Positions 1 to 7,470 of a stretch of DNA of 35,177 nucleotides are shown here, one piece after another (position 1 is the stretch's first letter; every line of letters begins with the position of its first letter). The stretch spans positions 1 through 35,177 of the forward strand of contig JAPHTF010000158.1 in the NCBI GenBank assembly GCA_026197095.1, read 5' to 3'. Under the pieces are notes generated by a model that saw only the letters and a program-made list of their open reading frames with translations, was not told the DNA's origin and did not search any database. The translations under genes were made by a program, and so were the position numbers. The DNA comes from Gammaproteobacteria bacterium (lineage in GTDB: Bacteria > Pseudomonadota > Gammaproteobacteria > UBA6429 > Thiohalophilaceae).

Positions 1-2851
1 CTAAAGAATCAATAACGATAGTTTGAGGTTCGTTTAGTGTAAAAGTAAAATCATGTATCTCATGCGATCCTGCTAATTGGCCATTTATTACATCATTAAA
101 AAGTAGCGAACCTGGTATTGAATTGCTTTGATTTAAACTAAAGTTAATATTTTCAGTTCCTGAACGATAATAGAAACCTTCATTCAGCAGGGTGTATGTC
201 CCATCTAAAGTTGTTGTAAAAGAATGGTTTGAATTATTTGCATATTTTGTATAAATCGTTTTACCAAATGGATCTACGACCCGCCAATATGAATTAGTTG
301 TATTGTTAGGAATAGTAAAAACATCGCCCGACTTAGCATCAAAACGCCAGCCTATTGTTTCATTAGCAGGTGTTCTGTCGGCAGAAATTTCCTGGTTAAG
401 AGTAATCTGGGCCAGGTCTGCTGTATTAATCAGGCGAAATGCGTACACACCGCTTCCATATGCAGCATTTATAGTAAGTGCGTATTCACCTTTAACCAAT
501 GCCAAGGTCGGATCTGAATATTGTGCATCACTGGTATATAACCTTTTATTATTCACCTCCTGACCTAAAGGACCTACCATGCTCCAGGTAAACGAAGAGT
601 TATTAGTCTGTGTATCAAATATCAATACACTATTACTGTCTAAGGTAAAACGATATACCTGACTTTCGCCGGTGGCTGACAGGCTTCCTGCAATTACATC
701 ATTTAGGACAAGTGCTTCACCCGCAGGCAATTGTGGTTGTGGTATGTTGCTGACGTAATTGAATTGAAATTCATAGTTCACAGAAGCGGTATTAACTAAG
801 GAACCTTCGATAAGTAAACTATAAGTCCCGGCAGTATCAAGCACAAAAGACGGCTTATCCAGGGCGAGACTATTTGAACCTAATACATCCCGACCATATG
901 CGTCAATCAATCGCCAGTTAGCCGATCCCCCTGTAATAGCGATACTATCAAAACTTATTTGATCGCCGGCTTCTACAGTTAAAGCATATAGATTTGTTGA
1001 ATTACCTGGTGTAAGCGTACCGGATATCGCTGTATCAGTTGCAATAGCAGGTGCAACTGAGGAATCAAGTAATTGAAAAGAATATGCACCCGTTGCTGCT
1101 CCTGTACCATGAACTTTTAGCTGATACGTACCTGCAGGCAAATTAAAAAAAGCTGAACCATCTACAGCATCACTACTTGTAAAAAGTTGGTTTATAACTT
1201 CTGTTCCGCGTGGCCCGTGAAGTGACCAGGTAATATCTGTAGTTTCTGTCAGGCTATCAAACACCAACCTGCCTGGTATAGCCAAATCAAACTCATAAAC
1301 AGTAGTCTGGCCTGAAACAGTAATAGCATCTGATATTAGTTCATTAAAATCTAGCGTACTTATTAGATCAGGAACACGATTTAATGCGAATTCGTAAGTA
1401 AGCGTTAAAGCAGGATCGTTTGATTTATCTCCTTCGAGTACTAACCAATAGTTACCCGTAATATCAGCGGTGAAAGCAGGGACATCTGAATTCAGCGTAT
1501 TACTCGCAATGACATGATCACCATAAGGATCAATCAAGCGCCAACCAACCGTTCCATTATCAACGGAGCGACCGTCCATAAATAATTTATCACCTTCCTG
1601 AAGTGACACATTGAATAATGCCATCCCACGTGCATTATCAAGAGCAGCGTTTGTTACAGTGCTTAATGGTAAATTTGTGCTGGATGCCGCAGTCAAAAGA
1701 CGAAAAGCAGCCTCGCCAGTAGTTGCCAAAGTCGCATCTATAGTCAACCTATAGTCACCAGGCACTAGCCACTGCCACTCACTGAAACCAAAGCCAGACG
1801 TATCAGTCATCAACCGTGATGCAACTGTTTGCCCGTCTGGACCTTCTAGTGACCATGAAAACTGATCTGAATCTGTTAAACCTTCAAACAGTACAGGCGT
1901 ATTGTTGCTTAAACTAAACGTGTAGTGTGATACTTTGCCAGCATGATCAATATTTGCTGTAGTAACTGTATCAAGCGCTAATGGTAAAGTCGTATCTTCT
2001 ACGGGGCTGAGATTAAATGAATATGATACGGGTGAAGTATTATTATTATCGCCCTCAACCAGGAGTAAATATACCCCTGTTCTTTGTACTGTAAATGCTT
2101 CAGCATCACTGGAAATATTAGTAACCCCTATTTCCTGGGTTCCATAAGGATCTATCAAACGCCAGTAGGCATTGCCACCTGAAGTGTTATTAATATCGTA
2201 AAAAAACTTATCACCCGTAGTAGCTGAAAAACTATATACCGCTGTTTTTCTACCGCTATCTAGTGTTGCTGTAGCTTCTGTTCCAGGTGTCAGGACGGAT
2301 GCTGTGCTGGCATCTATAACTCTTAATTCATAATCGCCAGTTGCGTCTTTATAGCCATCAACTGTTAATTCATACTTACCTGAAATCAATTCAAATGCTG
2401 ACCCTAAAGATGAGCTACCACCAGTATTTTGAAAATTGCTTTCGGTTATTTCGCCTGTAGGCCCTGAAAGACGCCAGTTAATATCATTTCGATCAGTCAG
2501 GCTATCAAATACAACTCGCGTTGTAGCTTCCAAAGTAAATTCAAAATGATCTTGTTCACCCGGGGAATCGATAGAACCGGCAACAGTTAATGCTGCAGGG
2601 TTTACATCAGCCGATAATAAAACACGAGGCTCCATAGGCTCAAAACGAATTTTCCCGGTACTTATATACTTTTGGGTATTCTGGCCAGAAGATTTAACGG
2701 ATGCTGTATTTGTATTTAAATACTTTTTGAATGTTGAACGTACAGATTGGCTAAGTGTCGATAAGGCAGGCAGTGTATTTTTGCTATTGCTGCCTTCCTG
2801 AAAATTATCGTTTTGTTGAGATTTATTTTTTTTATCAAAAAATGTAGCCAT
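1..2851 (-). CDS. Giant LEPR-XLL-type repeat protein, N-terminal 950 residues (truncated by window edge)
   Basis: This open frame starts at ATG 2851-2849 behind a GGGAGG ribosome site (2858-2863, 6-base spacer) and stays open to base 1, so the C-terminus is missing. Residues 1-70 are polar, rich in Ser, Asn and Lys, with no hydrophobic signal peptide. Residues 70-82 read FEPMEPRVLLSAD, matching the LEPR-XLL motif found near the N-terminus of very long bacterial surface proteins. From about residue 88 the protein is a series of roughly 95-105 residue beta-rich domains resembling bacterial pre-peptidase C-terminal (PPC) domains. They alternate strictly: type A contains W-S/R-L-x-G-P-x-G (near 126, 333, 542, 757) and type B contains W-R-L-I-D-P-Y-G or a close variant (near 230, 437, 646, 856). 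A fifth A repeat begins near 920. It is probably secreted or surface-bound. Divergence from the export-like operon at 3424-9454 suggests that it is that operon's substrate; this is inference. Confidence 0.9.
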   Translation of the reverse strand, partial: MATFFDKKNKSQQNDNFQEGSNSKNTLPALSTLSQSVRSTFKKYLNTNTASVKSSGQNTQKYISTGKIRFEPMEPRVLLSADVNPAALTVAGSIDSPGEQDHFEFTLEATTRVVFDSLTDRNDINWRLSGPTGEITESNFQNTGGSSSLGSAFELISGKYELTVDGYKDATGDYELRVIDASTASVLTPGTEATATLDSGRKTAVYSFSATTGDKFFYDINNTSGGNAYWRLIDPYGTQEIGVTNISSDAEAFTVQRTGVYLLLVEGDNNNTSPVSYSFNLSPVEDTTLPLALDTVTTANIDHAGKVSHYTFSLSNNTPVLFEGLTDSDQFSWSLEGPDGQTVASRLMTDTSGFGFSEWQWLVPGDYRLTIDATLATTGEAAFRLLTAASSTNLPLSTVTNAALDNARGMALFNVSLQEGDKLFMDGRSVDNGTVGWRLIDPYGDHVIASNTLNSDVPAFTADITGNYWLVLEGDKSNDPALTLTYEFALNRVPDLISTLDFNELISDAITVSGQTTVYEFDLAIPGRLVFDSLTETTDITWSLHGPRGTEVINQLFTSSDAVDGSAFFNLPAGTYQLKVHGTGAATGAYSFQLLDSSVAPAIATDTAISGTLTPGNSTNLYALTVEAGDQISFDSIAITGGSANWRLIDAYGRDVLGSNSLALDKPSFVLDTAGTYSLLIEGSLVNTASVNYEFQFNYVSNIPQPQLPAGEALVLNDVIAGSLSATGESQVYRFTLDSNSVLIFDTQTNNSSFTWSMVGPLGQEVNNKRLYTSDAQYSDPTLALVKGEYALTINAAYGSGVYAFRLINTADLAQITLNQEISADRTPANETIGWRFDAKSGDVFTIPNNTTNSYWRVVDPFGKTIYTKYANNSNHSFTTTLDGTYTLLNEGFYYRSGTENINFSLNQSNSIPGSLLFNDVINGQLAGSHEIHDFTFTLNEPQTIVIDSL

Positions 2852-3343
2852 CACTGACCTCCCTGTGTCTGGCTAAAAATACTACGTAAACCATAAACAC
2901 CATGAAAAAGGCACGGTAATTATTTCAATTTACGAAAAATATTTTTGCGAAAGAGTTGCTGCATCTCCACAGATACAGCCGTTTACCCGTTCAAGAAGTT
3001 TTCAACTGCCTGCTTCCTATCATCAGAATACTAATACTAAATTAGTGACAAATCTACAACAAATTTTTAAGGTTTAACCCTTGCAAACGGCGCCCAACTA
3101 TCACCTAAAATAAAAACGTACATTTGACTCACAACTTCACATTATGCATTAATAAATACACTATTCAGTTCAGTTTCTATGTTGCCTTATAAACTCGAAA
3201 CTATTTGTGGATGGCATTGTTTGATATCCATAATGATTTAAATAACCTGCCAATTGTATATTTAGTTCAGTTGATAGCAATAAGACGTATATTCAAAGTA
3301 TAATAAAATTGTATCTAGCTTCTACTAGTATTGATAAGGGTTC

Positions 3344-3372
3344 AGCTTGAATACTTAAGCTAAATTTTTTTT
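3344..3372 (+). promoter_or_regulatory. Short hairpin plus eight-T tract in the export-operon leader (possible attenuator)
   Basis: Bases 3344-3361 can form a 7-bp stem (one G-U pair) closing a four-base loop. Three A residues and eight T residues (3365-3372) follow, the layout of a weak intrinsic terminator. It lies downstream of the candidate -10 at 3299-3304 and upstream of the first gene, so it could attenuate the operon. The stem is AT-rich and may be too weak to terminate efficiently. Confidence 0.3.
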
Positions 3373-3399
3373 ACCTGGAACAGTAATAAGGACATTTCT

Positions 3400-3417
3400 A
3401 TGGAAACTCTAGGTTAA
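3400..3417 (+). other. Five-codon mini-ORF (METLG-stop) with its own ribosome site
   Basis: ATG at 3400 is preceded by AAGGA at 3388-3392 with a 7-base spacer, the best Shine-Dalgarno match in this leader. The frame reads Met-Glu-Thr-Leu-Gly and then TAA. It is in the same frame as the following HlyD-type gene, whose first possible ATG lies six bases after this stop. It could be a leader peptide for translational coupling, or the ancestral start interrupted by a nonsense change. Confidence 0.35.
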
Positions 3418-3423
3418 TGGGAG

Positions 3424-5313
3424 ATGGCCATCATGATGCCCCCACCCTCTGAAAACACAGAAGAAAAGCCGTCCTCATGGTCACTTGAGAATGAGGCTGA
3501 CATCTGGCGCAAATTTGTTACTCCAGAAAATGATGGCGAATTTTATCAAACATGGCTTGCCCTTTTATGCCGTCAGTTACCTGGTATAAAAGCTGGGGCT
3601 GTCTTACTGCGAAGTGAAGAAGCTAATACATTCAAGCCAGTTGCAATCTGGCCCGAAGTTTCGCGTGATCTAACCTTTCTTACTGAAGTCGCAGAACGCG
3701 CCATAACAGAAATGCGTGGTGTTGCACATCGTCCAGATAATTCTCCAAACTCTAATGTCCAGGTTTCATACCCTATAAAAATTTTTCAACAAATACTCGG
3801 TTCAGTTGTACTAGAAGCTGAAGCACGTTCAGATACTGAAATCCAATCCCTGCTAAGGCAATTACATTGGGGAATTGCCTGGATATACGAGTTAGCTCAT
3901 AGACACAACAACGCAGCAAGCGAAGCAAAAATTCAACGTATTGGTAGTGTGATGGAAGTGATAGCCACATCATTACGCCAAAACCGCCTGCAGCAAACGT
4001 TATTTGATTTAACGAATCATATCGCTCGTCAACTTGATTGCTCAAGAGTAGCTATAGGGCTTGTAAATAAAAATTCATTACGCCTTAGCGCACTTTCTAA
4101 TGCTGCATGGTTTGAGAAAAAAACAAATATAGTAAAACTCTATGTCTCTGCAATGGAAGAGACTTATGATCAGCTTGATTCTTTTTCATATTCATCTAAC
4201 AAATCAAATAAAGAAGATCAAAATAAGGTTATTGATTATTCAGCACATGGGCGCCTTGCCAATGAAAGTGGTGCAGAACATATTTATTCTGTACCGATGC
4301 TGCTCGGTGCAGACTGTGTCGCAATTCTTATGTTGGAGCGAGATGAAGATAGTAACTTTCACGAACAAGATAAACTATGGCTTGATGCACTAATAAGCCT
4401 GCTTCCAGCAATCATCCAGGAGAAGCGCCAGGCTGAACGAAGTTTTTATTCCCATATTCGTGATGAGTTTCAAAAAATTTCAAAAAAATTATTAGGACCA
4501 AAATATTTAATCTGGAAATTCAGTTCTTCTTTGTTGCTGATATTCTTCCTGACCTTAACTTTTGTGCATATTGATTACCGTGTTTCAGCTAAAACCATGA
4601 TAGAAGGTCAGATTCAGCGTGCAATAGTTGTTCCTTTCGAAGGCTTTGTTGCATCAAGTAATGTCAGAGCCGGCGATCTAGTTAAGCAAAAACAGGTACT
4701 CGTTACATTAGATGATAATGATCTCAAGTTGGACCTGGCTAAATGGAAAAGTGAATTAGAGCAACATAATCGCAAACTCCGCGAAGCCATGGCAAAGCAT
4801 GATTTATCTGAATACCAGGTACTAAACGCCAAACAACAACAGGCACGAGCACAACTTAACCTTGCAAAAGAAAAATTATCGCGAACAGAAATTACTGCAC
4901 CATTTGATGGCGTAGTAATTTCAGGAGACCTAAGCCAGCTTATTGGCTCACCTGTTGAACAAGGTAAAAAGCTATTCGAAATTGCACCACTGGATTCCTA
5001 TCGAATAATTTTACAAACTGATGAGCGTGACATACGCCATATCCAGGTTGGACAAAATGGTAAACTGGTCATGCCTGGCCTCGGCGAGGATCCAATTCCT
5101 TTCGAAGTCATAAGAGTCACTCCTATTGCAATAGCGCAGGACGGACAAAATTTCTTTCGAGTTGAAGCACTTGTAAAAAATGCTAAACCACAGTTACGCC
5201 CTGGTATGGAAGGGGTAGGTAAAATAGTTATAGGAGAACGCCGCATATGGTGGGTTCTAACACATAAATTTACCGATTGGTTGCGACTTTCAATGTGGAA
5301 ATGGTTGCCATAG
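3424..5313 (+). CDS. GAF-GAF-transmembrane-HlyD-type periplasmic adaptor
   Basis: A 629-residue protein. Residues about 20-160 and 169-345 look like two GAF-type domains (the second is clearer, with a typical long entry helix). One membrane segment lies at about 362-385. The periplasmic part has the HlyD/RND-adaptor layout: first half of a lipoyl-like barrel-sandwich (about 400-440, VPFEGFV...AGDLVKQKQVL), a coiled-coil hairpin (about 440-495), the second barrel half (ITAPFDGVVISGD...GSPVEQGKKLFEIA), then a beta-barrel domain. Coordinates use the outermost ATG. ATG 3433 is more likely the true start, because GGGAG at 3419-3423 then gets a 9-base spacer. The next gene begins 9 bases downstream. 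Canonical HlyD proteins lack cytoplasmic GAF domains, so this one may couple a cytoplasmic signal to assembly of the exporter. That role is inference; the architecture is seen. Confidence 0.88.
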   Translation: MAIMMPPPSENTEEKPSSWSLENEADIWRKFVTPENDGEFYQTWLALLCRQLPGIKAGAVLLRSEEANTFKPVAIWPEVSRDLTFLTEVAERAITEMRGVAHRPDNSPNSNVQVSYPIKIFQQILGSVVLEAEARSDTEIQSLLRQLHWGIAWIYELAHRHNNAASEAKIQRIGSVMEVIATSLRQNRLQQTLFDLTNHIARQLDCSRVAIGLVNKNSLRLSALSNAAWFEKKTNIVKLYVSAMEETYDQLDSFSYSSNKSNKEDQNKVIDYSAHGRLANESGAEHIYSVPMLLGADCVAILMLERDEDSNFHEQDKLWLDALISLLPAIIQEKRQAERSFYSHIRDEFQKISKKLLGPKYLIWKFSSSLLLIFFLTLTFVHIDYRVSAKTMIEGQIQRAIVVPFEGFVASSNVRAGDLVKQKQVLVTLDDNDLKLDLAKWKSELEQHNRKLREAMAKHDLSEYQVLNAKQQQARAQLNLAKEKLSRTEITAPFDGVVISGDLSQLIGSPVEQGKKLFEIAPLDSYRIILQTDERDIRHIQVGQNGKLVMPGLGEDPIPFEVIRVTPIAIAQDGQNFFRVEALVKNAKPQLRPGMEGVGKIVIGERRIWWVLTHKFTDWLRLSMWKWLP

Positions 5314-5322
5314 GTACATAGT

Positions 5323-7470
5323 GTGAAAAGGAAAATCTTTAGCCAGTCTTGGCATAGTGTTGCACCTCTGAAGCCAAAGCTGTTATCTCAGGCCAGAATA
5401 TTTCGTCACAAGTACCGTGGCAAACTCTGGTACATCATTCAGGATCCAAGTGGAGGTCGATACCACCGGTTAACTCCCGCTGCACATAACTTACTGCAAA
5501 AAATGAATGGTAAAACAACTGTTCAAAAGCTATGGGATGATACGTGTCAGTTAAATGAGGATGAGTTACCTACCCAGGATGAAATTGTAGAATTATTAAT
5601 GCAACTACATTCCAATGACCTGCTATCTACTGATGTAACGCCTGATGCGGCAGAACTATTTCAGCGTTTCCGTAAACGCCGCAGTCAGAAATGGAAGCAG
5701 GCTCTTATGAATCCAATGGGATTAAAAATTCCTTTACTAGATCCTGATATCTTTCTCACTAAATGCTTAAGATACTTCTCATGGCTGTTTGACAAACGCG
5801 GTGCAATCTTATGGTTTGCGCTTGTAATGCCGGCCCTCTTTCTCGCTGGCCAACACTGGAATGAGCTAACTGCCAACCTGTCTGATCAGGTGTTAGCAGC
5901 AGAGAACCTTCTGTTACTAATGATAGTGTATGCAATAATCAAGGCTACTCATGAAGTAGGTCATGGACTGGCGACTAAAGTCTGGGGTGGCACAGTACAT
6001 GAGATGGGTATTATGCTTCTTGTATTTGCACCAATCCCATATGTTGATGCTTCCTCAGCATCTTCTTTCCAATCAAAACATCAACGTGCCATTGTTGCAG
6101 CAGCAGGTATTCTCGTTGAAGTAGCTCTTGCTGCTATTGCTATGTATGTTTGGTTATTAGTAGAACCTGGACTTATACGCGCTATTGCTTTTGATGTCAT
6201 GTTTGTTGCAGGCATATCTACAGTACTTATTAATGGTAATCCATTACTACGATTTGATGGGTATTATATTTTTACTGATCTGATAGAAATGCCTAACATG
6301 GCTCAGAGAGGTCAGCGTTACCTTACATATCTAAGTGATCGCTATCTTTTTGGCGCCAAGGAAACTGAATCCCCAGATGAAACCACAATAGAAAAACGCT
6401 GGTTATTTTTCTATACAATAGCTTCGTGGTTATATCGATTTGTATTAATGATCACTATCGCAATGTTTGTTGCAGGTCAATTCTTTATATTTGGTGTCTT
6501 ACTGGCCCTCTGGTCTATAGGAATGTTCTTAGGGAAACCGCTCTGGAAAAGCATAAAACATCTCAAAGAAAGTCCTACATTGCAACGCAATCGTCCACGT
6601 GCAATTAGAACATCTATCGCCTTACTTGCGCTAGTCATTATCTGTATAAGCCTGGTACCTATGCCGTTACGTACTACTGCTGAAGGAGTTATCTGGTTAT
6701 CGGAAAATGCTCTTATCCGAACAGGAACAGCAGGTTTTTTTGATAAATGGCTGGTAGAACCTGGAACACATGTTGAAAAAAACACTCCTCTATTCATAAT
6801 GCATAATTCAGAATTAAAAACTGAATATGCATCAGCCAAGTCAAGGTTAGCCGAAGCTACTGCACGCTATAAAAAAGTACAATTTAGCAGTCCTTCAACA
6901 GCAGAAGTCATATTGCAACAGCTTCAACACGAACAACTAATAGTAAACAGACTAATAGAACGAAATAAAAAACTTGTTATATACAGTAAAACTTCAGGAG
7001 TATTGAGTGCTCTAAAAGCACAAGATATGCATGGAAAATATTTTAAACAAGGTGAGCTTCTTGCCTATATTCTAGATAATGATAACTTTATAGTCCGAGC
7101 AGCTGTAGAACAAACTGATATCGAACTTGTTCAATCAAAAGTCATAAACACACAAATCCGCCTGGCTGATGATTTAAAAAATACTTACCCAAGTAAAATA
7201 CTATATGAAGTTCCCAGCGGTAGCGATCAACTTCCTACTGCTGCACTCAGTCCTAACGGTGGAGGACAAATAGCAGTTGATCCGACAGATTCCAGTGGTC
7301 TTAAACCTCTGCAGAGAGTATTTTTATTTGATCTTACTCTCCCAAATAATTCTGCCTCACATACCTTTGGCGGACGAGTCTATGTCCGATTTGAACATGA
7401 ATTTGAACCTTTATTCCATCAATGGTACAGGCGTATACGACAACTATTCTTGAGTCATTTCTATGTCTAG
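5323..7470 (+). CDS. PqqD-like / M50 site-2 metalloprotease / HlyD-like fusion membrane protein
   Basis: A 715-residue protein with a GTG start 9 bases after the previous stop. Residues about 20-115 resemble the PqqD/peptide-chaperone winged-helix fold (WYIIQDPSGGRYHRLTP). The multi-pass M50 core follows, with the zinc motif HEVGH at 210-214 and the third-ligand region GNPLLRFDGYY with Asp312. Hydrophobic segments lie near 160-180, 195-215, 228-241, 253-280, 288-306, 364-410 and 430-448. After the last one, residues about 450-600 have an HlyD-like lipoyl/coiled-coil pattern (AEGVIWLSENALIRTGTAG...VEPGTHVEKNTPLF...SGVLSALKAQDMHGKYFKQGELLAYI). M50 enzymes cut within membranes, and PqqD domains bind peptides. 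The protein may therefore recognise, process or conduct the exported substrate. All catalytic residues appear intact. The stop overlaps the start of the SecA-like gene by 8 bases. Confidence 0.88.
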   Translation: MKRKIFSQSWHSVAPLKPKLLSQARIFRHKYRGKLWYIIQDPSGGRYHRLTPAAHNLLQKMNGKTTVQKLWDDTCQLNEDELPTQDEIVELLMQLHSNDLLSTDVTPDAAELFQRFRKRRSQKWKQALMNPMGLKIPLLDPDIFLTKCLRYFSWLFDKRGAILWFALVMPALFLAGQHWNELTANLSDQVLAAENLLLLMIVYAIIKATHEVGHGLATKVWGGTVHEMGIMLLVFAPIPYVDASSASSFQSKHQRAIVAAAGILVEVALAAIAMYVWLLVEPGLIRAIAFDVMFVAGISTVLINGNPLLRFDGYYIFTDLIEMPNMAQRGQRYLTYLSDRYLFGAKETESPDETTIEKRWLFFYTIASWLYRFVLMITIAMFVAGQFFIFGVLLALWSIGMFLGKPLWKSIKHLKESPTLQRNRPRAIRTSIALLALVIICISLVPMPLRTTAEGVIWLSENALIRTGTAGFFDKWLVEPGTHVEKNTPLFIMHNSELKTEYASAKSRLAEATARYKKVQFSSPSTAEVILQQLQHEQLIVNRLIERNKKLVIYSKTSGVLSALKAQDMHGKYFKQGELLAYILDNDNFIVRAAVEQTDIELVQSKVINTQIRLADDLKNTYPSKILYEVPSGSDQLPTAALSPNGGGQIAVDPTDSSGLKPLQRVFLFDLTLPNNSASHTFGGRVYVRFEHEFEPLFHQWYRRIRQLFLSHFYV

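Larger units (their letters stand above)
2852..3423. promoter_or_regulatory. 572-base divergent intergenic region between the giant-protein gene and the export operon
   Basis: No convincing gene lies here. It must hold promoters for both divergent units. An imperfect inverted repeat, GCTGCATC (2958-2965) and GATACAGC (2972-2979) with one G-T pair, falls in the presumed leader of the minus-strand gene. A TATAAT hexamer at 3299-3304 is the best -10 candidate for the plus-strand operon, although no good -35 sits at 17 bases. Further down are a hairpin with a T tract (3344-3372) and a five-codon mini-ORF (3400-3417). I looked for riboswitch-like conserved cores and recognised none. Confidence 0.5.

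Noticed and set aside
303-563. Plus-strand ORF of 86 codons
   Set aside because: It lies inside the giant minus-strand repeat protein in another frame, shows no ribosome site and no family pattern.
2852-3423. Cyclic di-GMP riboswitch in the divergent leader
   Set aside because: Only a short imperfect hairpin is present; the conserved riboswitch core was not recognised on either strand.
6477-6839. Minus-strand ORF of 120 codons
   Set aside because: Antisense shadow of the M50-HlyD gene, which has clear motifs.
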